This document shows, one piece after another, positions 39,060-48,310 of a stretch of DNA of 64,000 nucleotides (positions within the stretch are counted from its first letter, which is position 1; each line of letters opens with the position of its first letter). Origin of the DNA: Rhodococcus koreensis (lineage in GTDB: Bacteria; Actinomycetota; Actinomycetes; Mycobacteriales; Mycobacteriaceae); assembly GCF_900105905.1 (NCBI RefSeq), contig NZ_FNSV01000005.1, forward strand, positions 496,001-560,000, written 5' to 3'. Under the pieces are notes generated by a model that ran no database searches, had not been told where the DNA came from, and saw only the letters and a program-made list of their open reading frames with translations. The position numbers and the translations under genes were made by a program.

Positions 39060-39287
39060 GCCCCGGCTCTGGTTGACACCCGCGCAACCACCGAAGCCAG
39101 ATCCACAAGAGCAAAAAGCGCGCATTGCAATATTGAGTGCGATCCGGAAGCGCCCTCGGGGAGACCAAAATCGCTGGGCGGGTTGCCGATTCGACTTGTC
39201 ATCTGCAGACCTACCATCTGCAGACCTGTCCGGCGCGGACCTGCTCAAGGCAACTTTGACCCACGCGGACCTGACTGACGTGTTTTA
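39060..39287 (+). pseudogene. Pentapeptide-repeat protein fragment interrupted by IS5
   Basis: CRFDLSSADLPSADLSGADL followed by LKATLTHADLTDV shows five-residue repeats with the A(D/N)L core. The frame ends at the left inverted repeat of the IS5-type element (39288). KARIAILSAIRKR just upstream resembles the linker before the repeats in membrane-anchored members. No continuation of the repeats is seen after 40293. Confidence 0.6.
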
Positions 39288-40289
39288 GAGCGCATCTGAA
39301 AACTCGGGGTGATCGGCGTGTGACTGGTGAGGAATGGGTGAACTCCTGGTAGGTCAGTAGGTGCTTACGCCACGACCCGACCAGGAATTCACTTGCCATC
39401 ATCGCTCATCGCACTGTGTCCGTCATGCCCTACCCCGGATCCGGGGATCGGGCATCGGTGCGCGGTCTACTCGTCATCCTCGGTGACCGATGCTCAATGG
39501 GCGATTCTCGAACCACTGCTTCCTCCACCCGGCAACACCACCGGCAGCGGTGGTCGTCCCGAAAAGCACTGCCGCCGTCTGCTACTCGATGCGATCTTCT
39601 ATGTCGTTCGAGGTGGGATCGCCTGGCGGCAGTTGCCGGCGGAGTTTCCTCCCGCGACCACGGTGTACGCGATCTTCGTCCGCTGGGTCCGCGCGGGAGT
39701 ATGGCAGCGGATCCACGACGCGCTGCGCGATCGAGTGCGGGTCCAGGGCGGCCGCCACCCGTTGCCGTCCGCGGCGATCGTCGACACCCAATCGGTGCAG
39801 GGCGCCGACACCGTGCCCCGGTCGAGTCGTGGATACGATGCGGGAAAGAAGACGAACGGCCGTAAACGGCACATCGCTGTGGACTCGAACGGGCTGCTGC
39901 TGGCGGTCGTGGTGACGATGGCCGGGATTCAGGACCGTGACGGCGCGTTCCGGCTGCTGGCTGCGTTGCGCGCCCAGTTCTCGACAATCAGCCTGGTCTG
40001 GGCGGACGGTGGCTATGCCGGACGGCTGATCGACTGGTCGAAACGAGTTGTGTCACTGACGGTTCAGGTCGTCAAGCGCACCGACGATGTCAAAGGGTTC
40101 AGGGTTCTTCCCCGTCGGTGGGTGGTCGAGCGGACCTTCGCCTGGATCTGCAAACACCGCCGATGCGTCCGCGACTACGAGACTCGACCCGACCACCACG
40201 AAGCCATCGTCTACATCGCCATGATCGCGACCATGTCACGCCGACTCGCCCGCACAGCGTGACCCGAGCCAGAGTTTTCAGATGCACTC
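39288..40289 (+). mobile_element. IS5-family insertion sequence with inverted repeats and 3-base target duplication
   Basis: The left end GAGCGCATCTGAAAACTC (39288-39305) matches the complement of the right end GAGTTTTCAGATGCACTC (40272-40289) with one mismatch. The flanking TTA at 39285-39287 and at 40290-40292 is the target duplication, typical of the IS1031/IS5 groups. The element is 1002 bases and looks complete. Confidence 0.85.
39393..40262 (+). CDS. IS5-family transposase
   Basis: 289 residues if the TTG at 39393 is used; no in-frame ATG or GTG lies before the homology. VTDAQWAILEPLLPP, IFYVVRGGIAWRQLP, AIVDTQSVQGADTVPRSSRG (first DDE aspartate) and KRHIAVDSNGLLL are present. LVWADGGYAG carries the second aspartate, and RRWVVERTFAWICKHRR the glutamate. 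All three catalytic residues remain, so the enzyme may be active. Confidence 0.9.
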   Translation: MPSSLIALCPSCPTPDPGIGHRCAVYSSSSVTDAQWAILEPLLPPPGNTTGSGGRPEKHCRRLLLDAIFYVVRGGIAWRQLPAEFPPATTVYAIFVRWVRAGVWQRIHDALRDRVRVQGGRHPLPSAAIVDTQSVQGADTVPRSSRGYDAGKKTNGRKRHIAVDSNGLLLAVVVTMAGIQDRDGAFRLLAALRAQFSTISLVWADGGYAGRLIDWSKRVVSLTVQVVKRTDDVKGFRVLPRRWVVERTFAWICKHRRCVRDYETRPDHHEAIVYIAMIATMSRRLARTA

Positions 40290-40390
40290 TTACACCGACG
40301 AAACGGTATAGCCAGCCGGTTTCACTCCTCCACCGAGCCGCGTAGCACCGACCGAACGTTGGGGCGATCGGTTCCCGGTAGCGGAACGGC

Positions 40391-41606
40391 GGATTCTGGC
40401 GGTCATCACAACAGCAGTCGTTCCATCTCTTCGATGGGTGTGCGAAATTCTAACCGTTTCCGGGGACGCTCATTGAGTTGCCGTGAGACCCACTCCAGGT
40501 CCGCTTTCGAGTGCACACTCAGGTCCGAACCTTTGGGGAAGTACTGACGGAGAATGCCGTTCGTATTCTGGTTGGTCCCGCGCTGCCAGGGTGCGTGTGG
40601 ATCACAGAAGTAGATGTCGATCCCGGTGGCCGCGCTGACGCTCTTCCAGTCCCGCATCTCCGAACCCTGGTCCCACGTCAAGGTCCGGCGCAGGCTCGTG
40701 GGCAGCGTCTCGAGCTGTTCGGTCAACGCGGGCGCGGTCTGCTCGGGCTTGTATCCGTCGGGCAGATGAACGAGCATGACGGTGCCGGTCGAACGTTCGA
40801 CGAGTGTGCCGATCGCGCTCAGATTCCGTTTGCCGACAATGAGATCACCCTCCCAATGTCCCGGTACTGCACGGTTTTTCACGTCTTTGGGGCGGTCCGC
40901 GATGTTGGCCATGTCGGGGATCCGATTCTTGCGCTGGCCGGCCTTCCGACTGGGCCGGCGCAGCCCACGTCCGGTCCGCAGCGATCGGGTGAGGGTGTGT
41001 TCGAGTCCGCCGCGGGCGGGTTGGTAGAGCGATTGGTAGATGGTCTCGGTGCTCACCCGCATCTGTGGATCGTCGGGGAAATCGAGTCGGAGGCGGCCCG
41101 CGATCTGCTCGGGTGAATGGCGCTCGGTCAGGGATTTCTCCACCGTCTCACGTAGCGACGGATTGGTGGCGAGCTTGGACGGCTTGGGCCGCGAGGCCCG
41201 ATGGTAGGCGGCTGCGTGAGCCGATCTGGCTCGGTACCGCCCGGACGGCTCACGATTGCGGGCGATCTCGCGTGAGATCGTCGAGGGACTCCGGTTCAGG
41301 GTTTTCGCAATGTCACGAAGCGTGTGACCTGCGGCGATGCCGATGGCGATCTCTTCCCGTTCCGCGAACGTCAAACACCGGCCCTTGAGGTTGCGGCCAC
41401 GCCGGGGACGCACCCCACCGCATGCCGCAAGCCACCGAGCACCCTGCTTGCGATACGAGCCGGCCGCCTCGGCCGCGTCCGTGATGAACTCACCCGCAGC
41501 CATCCCGGCCCAGAACGTCTGAAAGATCTCCGGAACCATCCGATGAGAATATTTCGCCATGTGCAACACCCTTTGATCAGTGGTGTTGCGATCACCGCAC
41601 GAACCC
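40391..41606 (-). mobile_element. IS30-family insertion sequence
   Basis: An imperfect inverted repeat bounds the transposase gene: GCGGTCATCACAACAGCA (40399-40416) against TGGTGTTGCGATCACCGC (41581-41598), 15 of 18 matching. Weaker similarity extends a few bases outward. The exact ends and target duplication were not resolved. Confidence 0.65.
40406..41560 (-). CDS. IS30-family transposase
   Basis: About 384 residues from the ATG at 41560 (MAKYSHRMVPEIF). LTFAEREEIAIGIAAGHTLR and LNRSPSTISREIARN form the IS30 HTH. VPGHWEGDLIVGK carries the first DDE aspartate, LTWDQGSEM the second, and FCDPHAPWQRGTNQNTNGI the glutamate-containing region typical of IS30. The gene is complete, with no frame breaks. 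Confidence 0.92.
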   Translation of the reverse strand: MAKYSHRMVPEIFQTFWAGMAAGEFITDAAEAAGSYRKQGARWLAACGGVRPRRGRNLKGRCLTFAEREEIAIGIAAGHTLRDIAKTLNRSPSTISREIARNREPSGRYRARSAHAAAYHRASRPKPSKLATNPSLRETVEKSLTERHSPEQIAGRLRLDFPDDPQMRVSTETIYQSLYQPARGGLEHTLTRSLRTGRGLRRPSRKAGQRKNRIPDMANIADRPKDVKNRAVPGHWEGDLIVGKRNLSAIGTLVERSTGTVMLVHLPDGYKPEQTAPALTEQLETLPTSLRRTLTWDQGSEMRDWKSVSAATGIDIYFCDPHAPWQRGTNQNTNGILRQYFPKGSDLSVHSKADLEWVSRQLNERPRKRLEFRTPIEEMERLLL

Positions 41607-41685
41607 AAGGAACGCCTACCGGGGCACCGTCCCGGAAAGGGGCGTTCACCGGCATAGGCAGTAGCTTCCGAACACGGGCCTACCG

Positions 41686-41708
41686 AACTGTCCGAAGCTG
41701 GGACAGTT
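41686..41708. promoter_or_regulatory. Inverted repeat AACTGTCC-N7-GGACAGTT upstream of the monooxygenase
   Basis: Perfect 8-base arms 61 bases before the monooxygenase start. The right half, CTGGGACAG, shares the TGGGACA core with the motif in front of the GAF-type regulators (469, 46036). It is a good candidate activator site for the regulator at 46109. Inference. Confidence 0.5.
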
Positions 41709-41768
41709 GGCGGTGGCGGTTGTCACAAAAATGACTTCTCAGTGACCTGAACCACAGAAAGGTATGAG

Positions 41769-43409
41769 ATGTCGACTACGGCTTCTGCGCCCACGGAAAC
41801 TTCGGCAACGGAATCGCTCGAACTGGATGCGCTGATCATCGGCGCGGGGGTTGCCGGTCTGTACCAGCTGCACCAGCTCCGCGAACAGGGTCTGCGAGTG
41901 CGGGCCTACGACACCGCCGGCGACGTCGGCGGCACGTGGTACTGGAACCGCTATCCCGGTGCGCGCTTCGATTCCGAGGCGTACATCTACCAGTACCTGT
42001 TCTCGGAAGAGCTGTACAAGAACTGGAGTTGGAGCCAGCGTTTCCCCGGCCAACCGGAGATCGAGCGCTGGATGCATTACGTCGCAGACACCCTCGACCT
42101 TCGCCGCGACATCCAACTGTCCACCATGATCACCAGTGCGCACTACGACGAGCGGGCCGACAAGTGGATCGTGCGGACCGATCGCGGCGAGACGATCACC
42201 ACCCGGTTCCTGGTCACCTGCAGCGGAATGCTCTCGGCTCCGATGTCGTACGTGTTCGAGGGCCAGGAAGAATTCAGCGGGCCGATCTTCCACACCTCCC
42301 GCTGGCCGAAAGAGGGCGCCGATCTCGACGGCAAACGTGTCGCCGTCATCGGCGTCGGTGCCACCGGCATCCAGGTGATCCAGACCGTGGCCGACAAGGT
42401 CGAACATCTGAAGGTCTTCATCCGCACACCTCAGTACGCCCTCCCGATGAAGAACCCCACCTTCGACGAGTCGGACGTGGCGGCGTACAAGAGCCGGTTC
42501 GCCGAGCTGAAAGAAACATTGCCGAATACGTTCAGCGGCTTCGAGTACGACTTCGAGCACGTGTGGGCGGATCTGACACCGGAGCAGCGCAACGATGTAC
42601 TCGAGGAGATCTACGAGAACGGCTCGTTGAAGCTGTGGCTCGCCTCGTTCGGTGAGATGTTCTACGACGAGGAGATCAGCGAAGAGATCTCGGAGTTCGT
42701 TCGGCGCAAGATGCGCGCACGGCTCCAGGATCCCCACCTGTGCGACCTGCTCATCCCCACCGACTACGGCTTCGGAACACATCGTGTGCCGTTGGAAACG
42801 AACTACCTCGAGACCTATCACCGCCCGAACGTCGAGGCCATCGGAGTCCGCGACAACCCGATCACCCGGATCGTGCCCCAGGGCTTGGTCCTGGCCGACG
42901 GAACGCTGCACGAGGTCGATGTCATCGTGATGGCCACGGGCTTCGACGCCGGCACCGGATCTTTGACGCGGATCGACATCCGCGGGCGCGGCGGCCGGGC
43001 ACTGAAGGACGACTGGAATCGCGACATCCGCACGACCATGGGCTTGATGGTGCACGGCTACCCCAACATGCTCACGACCGGTGCCCCTCTGGCGCCTTCC
43101 GCGGCACTGTGCAATATGACCACCTGCCTGCAGCAACAGACCGAGTGGATCGCCGAATGCATCCGGTACATGCGGGCGCACGACCACACCGTCATCGAGC
43201 CGACGCGGGCCGGTGAAGACGAGTGGGTTGCCCATCACGACGAGACCGCGAATGCCACGCTGGTCTCGAAGACGGACTCTTGGTACAACGGCGCCAACGT
43301 CCCGGGCAAGCCTCGGCGAGTGTTGTCCTACATCGGCGGAGTCGGCACCTATCGGGAGAAGACCCTCGCCGCAGCGGCCGCCGGGTACAAGGGTTTTCAA
43401 CTGAGCTGA
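41769..43409 (+). CDS. Flavin-dependent Baeyer-Villiger monooxygenase (cyclohexanone monooxygenase-like)
   Basis: 546 residues. IIGAGVAGLYQ (near residue 25) is the FAD loop, GGTWYWNRYPGARFDSEAY the family-specific stretch, and FSGPIFHTSRWP (169-180) the Baeyer-Villiger fingerprint FxGxxxHxxxWP. VIGVGATGIQ (near 195) is the NADPH loop, and MATGFDAGTGSL closes the FAD domain. It inserts oxygen next to a ketone, giving an ester or lactone. The hydrolase gene follows 37 bases later. Ketone substrate not identifiable; a cyclic or aryl ketone is typical. Confidence 0.92.
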   Translation: MSTTASAPTETSATESLELDALIIGAGVAGLYQLHQLREQGLRVRAYDTAGDVGGTWYWNRYPGARFDSEAYIYQYLFSEELYKNWSWSQRFPGQPEIERWMHYVADTLDLRRDIQLSTMITSAHYDERADKWIVRTDRGETITTRFLVTCSGMLSAPMSYVFEGQEEFSGPIFHTSRWPKEGADLDGKRVAVIGVGATGIQVIQTVADKVEHLKVFIRTPQYALPMKNPTFDESDVAAYKSRFAELKETLPNTFSGFEYDFEHVWADLTPEQRNDVLEEIYENGSLKLWLASFGEMFYDEEISEEISEFVRRKMRARLQDPHLCDLLIPTDYGFGTHRVPLETNYLETYHRPNVEAIGVRDNPITRIVPQGLVLADGTLHEVDVIVMATGFDAGTGSLTRIDIRGRGGRALKDDWNRDIRTTMGLMVHGYPNMLTTGAPLAPSAALCNMTTCLQQQTEWIAECIRYMRAHDHTVIEPTRAGEDEWVAHHDETANATLVSKTDSWYNGANVPGKPRRVLSYIGGVGTYREKTLAAAAAGYKGFQLS

Positions 43410-43446
43410 TCCGACATCCATTTCATCGGTCCAAAGGAGGACGACA

Positions 43447-44508
43447 ATGATCGAGAACCCGTACTACACAGACGAATTTCATGGCGATTACGAACTGATC
43501 GGCATCGGACAGCTCGACTTGGAGGAAGGCGGTTCCATCCCCGACTGCCAGCTGGCGGTGGCAACCTTCGGCGTATTGAACGAGGCCAAGGACAACGCGA
43601 TCCTCATCCCGACGTGGTATTCGGGTACACACCAGATCTGGCGGGATGTCTACATCGGCCCCGACCACGCGCTCAACCCGGAGAAATACTTCATCGTCTG
43701 CATCGACCAGATCGGCAGCGGGCTGTCGGTCTCCCCACATAATGCCGCCGGCGCCAACGCCGGTATTGCGATGTCGAAGTTCCCGCACGTCCGCATCGGC
43801 GACAACGTGGTCGCGCAGGAGCGACTGCTGCGTGAGCACTTCGGCATCGAACGCCTCGCCCTGGTGACCGGCGGGTCGATGGGCGCCCAGCAGACCTACG
43901 AGTGGGCGGTGCGCTTCCCCGACAAGGTGCTGCGCGCCGCGCCGATTGCGGGCACAGCACAGAACACGCCGGGCGACTTCCTCATCGCCGAGGCGATGCG
44001 CGAAGCGATCCAGTCGAGTCCGGGCTGGAACGGCGGGGAATACACCTCCAACGAACAGGTCGTCGACGGGCTCATCCGGCAGGCCCACATCTGGGCCATC
44101 GTCGGATTCTCCACCGAGTTCTGGAAGCATGAGGGGTGGCGGGCGATGGAGTTCGACTCCAAGGAGGCGTTCCTGAGCGGATTCCTCGAGCCCTACTTCA
44201 CTGCGATGGACCCCAACGCGCTCCTCACGCAGTCGTGGGCGTGGCAGCGCGGTGACGTCGCCCGCCATACCGGCGGTGACCTGGCGGCAGCACTCGGCCG
44301 CATCACCGCCAAGACCTTCGTCATGCCCATCGACGAGGATCAACTGTTCCCGGTCCGGGACTGTGTCCCGGAGCAGGAATTGATCAAGAACAGCGAACTG
44401 CGGGTCGTCGAGGACACCCTTGGTCACTTGGGTCTGTTCGGTGTTTCACCGACCTACATGCCCCAGATCGACCGGCACCTCGGGGACCTCCTCGACATCG
44501 AGGTCTGA
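43447..44508 (+). CDS. Alpha/beta hydrolase (MetX/homoserine O-acetyltransferase-like fold), probable esterase
   Basis: 353 residues. LVTGGSMGAQQTYEWAVRFP has the nucleophile serine; MPIDEDQLFPVRDC and DTLGHLGLFG supply the aspartate and histidine. The overall order matches MetX-type acyltransferases, but its place directly after a Baeyer-Villiger monooxygenase suggests it hydrolyses the ester or lactone product. AAAGGAGG precedes the ATG at 43447. No signal peptide. Confidence 0.83.
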   Translation: MIENPYYTDEFHGDYELIGIGQLDLEEGGSIPDCQLAVATFGVLNEAKDNAILIPTWYSGTHQIWRDVYIGPDHALNPEKYFIVCIDQIGSGLSVSPHNAAGANAGIAMSKFPHVRIGDNVVAQERLLREHFGIERLALVTGGSMGAQQTYEWAVRFPDKVLRAAPIAGTAQNTPGDFLIAEAMREAIQSSPGWNGGEYTSNEQVVDGLIRQAHIWAIVGFSTEFWKHEGWRAMEFDSKEAFLSGFLEPYFTAMDPNALLTQSWAWQRGDVARHTGGDLAAALGRITAKTFVMPIDEDQLFPVRDCVPEQELIKNSELRVVEDTLGHLGLFGVSPTYMPQIDRHLGDLLDIEV

Positions 44509-44624
44509 AGCCGGGCCGGGCGCGGCGTCGAGCTTGATCGACACAGCCAGCTCATCCGCCGCGAACCACCCGGTCGCCCGAGTCCAATAATCCTGCTGTC
44601 TGACAACCCTTTCGGAGAAAATCG

Positions 44625-44936
44625 ATGCACCATCTGATCGTCTGTTACGGCCACCCGGACGAACCCGCGTCCTTCGACCAGTACTACAGCACCACCCATC
44701 GCCCACTGGCCGACAAGATCCCCGGTGTTCGCACCTGGCACGCCGGCAAGGTCAGCGCCCTCGACCAGTCGCAGGCGCCCTACCACCTCGTTGCCGTCTT
44801 GAGCTTCGACTCCCGGCAGGCACTCGACGACGGACTCGCCTCACCCGAAGGGCAGGCCGCCGCCGCCGACATCGGAAACTTCGCCACCGGCGGAGCCACC
44901 CTGTTCGTCACCGACGACTTCATCCCCTCCGCCTGA
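44625..44936 (+). CDS. EthD-family small protein
   Basis: 103 residues. MHHLIVCYGHPDEPASFDQYY, THRPLADKIPGVRTWH and FATGGATLFVTDDF match the EthD dimeric alpha-beta barrel family. Members accompany monooxygenases and are needed for ether and ketone breakdown in Rhodococcus, with no proven chemistry. It follows the hydrolase gene in the same direction and precedes a strong terminator hairpin, so it ends the operon. Confidence 0.87.
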   Translation: MHHLIVCYGHPDEPASFDQYYSTTHRPLADKIPGVRTWHAGKVSALDQSQAPYHLVAVLSFDSRQALDDGLASPEGQAAAADIGNFATGGATLFVTDDFIPSA

Positions 44937-44950
44937 CCTGAGGCCGCGCA

Positions 44951-44985
44951 CATCCCGGACCGTGAACGCCCCGCGGTCCGGGATG
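44951..44985 (+). terminator. Hairpin terminator after the EthD gene
   Basis: CATCCCGGACCG and CGGTCCGGGATG form a perfect 12-base stem with an 11-base loop, 15 bases after the EthD stop. There is no T run, which is common in actinobacterial terminators. Confidence 0.75.
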
Positions 44986-45024
44986 CGCCGTTCGGTGGCT
45001 CCGCCAACCACCCGTCACACGCAA

Positions 45025-45958
45025 TGTCCGCTCTCTGGCGGGTCATTTCCGAATACGGAGCGAAAGCCCTGTTCACCGCCCTACCGCGCTGCGCGCGGTC
45101 AGAAAGGTGGATCCCGAGGCGGCCGAGGTGGCGCACTACGATCTGTCGAAGTTTCGGTCATTGTTCCTGGCCGGTGAGCGGCTGGACCCGGAGACCTACC
45201 GGTGGGCGCAGGCCAAGTTGGGTGTACCGGTGGTCGACCACTGGTGGCAGACCGAGACCGGATGGCCGATCGCGGCGAGCCTGCGCGGGTTGGAACCGAT
45301 GCCGATCAGGCCGGTTCGCCGTCGGTGCCGGTGCCCGGGTACGACGTGCGGATTCTGGACGAGGACGGCACCGAGATGGGGCCCGGTCAGGAAGGCGCGG
45401 TCTGCCTGAAGCTGCCGATGCCGCCGGGCACCTTGCCCACCCTGTGGGGCACCGACGAACGGGTATGTCGCGTCCTACCTGACGCGGTTCCCTGGCTACT
45501 ACCTCACCGGTGACGGCGGATACCTCGATGATGACGGCTACCTGTTCGTGATGGGACGTACCGACGACGTGATCAACGTCGCCGGGCACCGGCTCTCCCC
45601 TGGGTTGATGGAGGCGGTGCTGGCGGCGCACCCGGCGGTGGCCGAGTGCGCGGTGATCGGCGTGGCCGACCGGTTGAAGGGTCAACTGCCGCGCGGGTTC
45701 GTGGTGCTCAAAGATGGAATCGACATCGATCACGACACGCTGCAGGGCGAGTTGATCGCCGCGACGCGTCGAGACATCGGCGCCGCGGCAGCCTTCCGGC
45801 AGGTGACCATCGTGGACCCACTGACGAAAACGCGATCGGGCAAGATCCTCCGCAAGTCGATGCGGGCCATCGCCGACGGCCACGACGAGCCGGTCCCCTC
45901 CACCATCGAGGACCCTGCGGTGCTCGACGCGCTGAGACCGACGCTCCGCGGCGAATAG
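45025..45958 (+). pseudogene. Propionyl-CoA synthetase (prpE-like) 3' remnant, frameshifted
   Basis: Pieces read in order: SALWRVISEYGAKALFTALP, VDPEAAEVAHYDLSKFRSLF, LAGERLDPETYRWAQAKLG and DHWWQTETGWPIAASLRGLE. They continue GRTDDVINVAGHRLSPGLME and KTRSGKILRKSMRAIADG, ending PSTIEDPAVLDALRP. At least three frame changes occur, near 45100, 45310 and 45470. The N-terminal half, with the ATP loop, is absent. Non-functional; related to the short remnant at 38790-39000. Confidence 0.85.
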
Positions 45959-46035
45959 CTCGGCGCTGCGAATCCGCAGTGCCGGCATCCGCCCGGACGG
46001 TCGGTCGCGGGTCGACGCAGGTTTCCGATGTCCTA

Positions 46036-46049
46036 TTCTGGGACACTCA
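46036..46049 (+). promoter_or_regulatory. Candidate binding site (TTCTGGGACACTCA) upstream of the GAF regulator
   Basis: Exact copy of the 14-mer before the regulator at the left edge (469-482), 59 bases before this regulator's ATG and in the same relative orientation. A likely autoregulatory site. Confidence 0.5.
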
Positions 46050-46108
46050 GGGAAAGTGACCTGCGACACAGTAGTGGGGTGAGTCGGAGACACCAGGACG
46101 GAGATTTG

Positions 46109-47869
46109 ATGGACAGCGACCCTAGGCGGCGGCGAGTGACTACCGATCGTCGCCCCGCTTCATCCCTGTCCGCAACGGACGAGGTCTCCAGCTTCATCGC
46201 CCAGTCGTGGCAGCGATCTCGTCAGGCGGGCGTGGTGCCGGACGGTTCGAGCCCTCCTCGTCTCCAGTTCGTCGAAGACCTCGACCTGCGTCGCCGACTG
46301 GTGCAATGCGCCTCACCGATCCTCGATCGCCTGCACGACGACCTGTCCGGAATGTCACTCAGCGTCGCGCTGACCGACGAGCATGCCCAAGTCATGCTGC
46401 GGCGCGACAATGATCCTGTCCTTGCCGCCAAGCTCGACAGCGTCTATTTCGCGCCCGGGTTCAACTACTCCGAGGAACTCATCGGCACCAATGGCGTCGG
46501 CACCGCCCTCGAGACCGGCATGGCCGTCTACGTCGACGGCCGCGAGCACTTTCACGAGGCAATCCACGATTTCACCTGCGCCGGCGCGCCCATCCACAAT
46601 CCGATCCTCGGACGTGTCGAAGGATTGATCGATATCAGCGGTCTCGCCCGAGAGGCGAACCCGCTGATGCGTCAACTCGCGCTCGGGGCTGCACGGGACG
46701 TCGAGTCGGCACTGCGTTCGACAGGATCGGCGAAACAACAGCTCGTGCTGGGAGAGTTCCTCGCAGCCTGTCGACGTCGACAGGTCGCGGTGTACTCACT
46801 GAGCTGCGGCGTCTTCATGTCGAACACCATCGGTTCTCGCCTGCTCGATCCGATCGACGAGGCGTTCCTCCGCGAGGAAGCACATTCGCTGCTCGGCCCC
46901 TCGCGGATCACCCAGCTCGCCCTTCACCTCCCCTCGGGCGGCACCATCACGGTCAAGCGCAACATCATCGAGGACGGTGCCGAGGTCGCGGGAGTGATCC
47001 TCGAAGTTGAACGGCCTCCGCACCCCAGGTCCTCGACCACGCACCACCGCAGCCTTCCTGCGCTGCCCGGATCGACCGGATCCTCACCGCAATGGACCCG
47101 GTGCAGCAGGGAGCTGATCTCCCTGGCATCCACCGATGCCAACACGATCCTGCGGGGAGAAGGTGGAAGCGGCAGGCTCACCCTTGCGCGCGGGGCACAT
47201 CTGTACAAGAACCCCCAAGCACCGATTGCCGTCGTGGACTGTAACCCCACGGAATCCGTCGAGGAACGCCTGAGAAACGCGCTGGATTCCGCCGCCACCA
47301 CCGTCGTTCTCCGCGATATCGACCTGCTCGACGCACGCCTGGACCAGGCCGTCTCCGATGTGGTGTCCACCGATCAGCGCAGCTATCCGGCACGGTGGAT
47401 CGTTGCCACCTCTTCCACCGACGGAGATCGGCTCCTGCACTCCGCCCTTGCTCGCAACTTCACCACGACAATCGATGTCCCCGCGTTGCGACACCATCCC
47501 GGCGACGTACCGGCAATCATTCGAATGTGCTTGGGGCAGCTCGCACCTCACCGCGACGCCGACATCCCCGACGACGTGTTACGGGTGCTGAAGAAATACC
47601 ACTGGCCGGGCAACATCACCGAACTCGTGGACACGCTCAAGCACGCTCTGCGCGCCAAGCCGGCGGGGGTGATCACCGCAGTCGACCTGCCACCCGCACT
47701 CAGTTCGGCGCCTCGGCGAACGATGACGGCGATGGAGAGCGCCGAACGCGATGCCATCGTGGTGGCGCTCCGCGAATGCGGCGGCAACCGCGTGGCAGCC
47801 GCGAAATCACTGGGGATCGCCCGGTCGTCGCTCTATCGAAAGATCGACACCTTCGGCATTCACCTGTGA
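46109..47869 (+). CDS. GAF/AAA-like/Fis-HTH transcriptional activator lacking sigma-54 contacts (AcoR/MimR-like)
   Basis: 586 residues. The N-terminal GAF domain includes GFNYSEELIGTNGVGTALET. The central domain looks like an enhancer-binding AAA+ module but is degenerate: Walker A is RGEGGSGRLTLARG, Walker B is VLRDIDLLDARLD, and no GAFTGA loop is present. WPGNITELVDTLKHAL follows, then a Fis-type HTH (CGGNRVAAAKSLGIARSSLY). The ATG at 46109 follows GGACGGAG. Actinobacteria lack sigma-54, so such proteins must activate the main sigma factor differently. It probably controls the monooxygenase operon at 41769. Confidence 0.87.
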   Translation: MDSDPRRRRVTTDRRPASSLSATDEVSSFIAQSWQRSRQAGVVPDGSSPPRLQFVEDLDLRRRLVQCASPILDRLHDDLSGMSLSVALTDEHAQVMLRRDNDPVLAAKLDSVYFAPGFNYSEELIGTNGVGTALETGMAVYVDGREHFHEAIHDFTCAGAPIHNPILGRVEGLIDISGLAREANPLMRQLALGAARDVESALRSTGSAKQQLVLGEFLAACRRRQVAVYSLSCGVFMSNTIGSRLLDPIDEAFLREEAHSLLGPSRITQLALHLPSGGTITVKRNIIEDGAEVAGVILEVERPPHPRSSTTHHRSLPALPGSTGSSPQWTRCSRELISLASTDANTILRGEGGSGRLTLARGAHLYKNPQAPIAVVDCNPTESVEERLRNALDSAATTVVLRDIDLLDARLDQAVSDVVSTDQRSYPARWIVATSSTDGDRLLHSALARNFTTTIDVPALRHHPGDVPAIIRMCLGQLAPHRDADIPDDVLRVLKKYHWPGNITELVDTLKHALRAKPAGVITAVDLPPALSSAPRRTMTAMESAERDAIVVALRECGGNRVAAAKSLGIARSSLYRKIDTFGIHL

Positions 47870-47984
47870 CCTCCTCGGCGCAGGCTCATCGGTCCAGACA
47901 TCCGATGTCTCGACGCCGGAAGTCGACGATCACGACCGAGGGTGTCGTGAATCTTCATAAACCTGTCCCGCTGGTTCTAGTTTC

Positions 47985-48026
47985 GCCGCACCGCCGGGCA
48001 GAGAGGCCGCACCGCCGGGCAGAGAG
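47985..48026. repeat. 21-base perfect tandem duplication
   Basis: GCCGCACCGCCGGGCAGAGAG occurs twice head to tail, 47985-48005 and 48006-48026, in non-coding sequence between the regulator and an AraC remnant. Confidence 0.8.
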
Positions 48027-48128
48027 TGTGACAGCAGCGCTCAGCAGATCGCAGACCGCGACGGCAGGGCAGTACCGTGGATCACCTGATCCCGGGTGGG
48101 CAATGCGGCCCGCGGAATGGAGAAGACG

Positions 48129-48310
48129 ATGACAGCACGAGACGACGAATACCGGCTCCTGAACTGGCGGACCACGAAGCCGCAGGCGAGAGGGTGCAGC
48201 GGTGGGAGCAGATGCTGTCCACGACCCACCTGCCGTGGTCGGTGACCGTTCCCGACGACACCTCGCGGCCGTTCGACGCCTACGTTCGGCGCTGCGCTGC
48301 CGATGCTTGT
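48129..48310 (+). pseudogene. AraC-family regulator N-terminal remnant
   Basis: ATG at 48129 reads MTARDDEYRLL; the frame then shifts and continues PELADHEAAGERVQRWEQML and LPWSVTVPDDTSRPFDAYVR. WEQMLSxTHLPWSV is typical of the AraC-binding-like N-terminal domain of Rhodococcus regulators. The homology ends near 48300 and no HTH domain follows. Confidence 0.5.

Noticed and set aside
41739..43421. 560-codon minus-strand frame opposite the monooxygenase
   Set aside because: The plus strand carries complete Baeyer-Villiger motifs; the minus frame has none.
47985..48026. CRISPR or iteron array
   Set aside because: Only two adjacent copies of a 21-mer without spacers.
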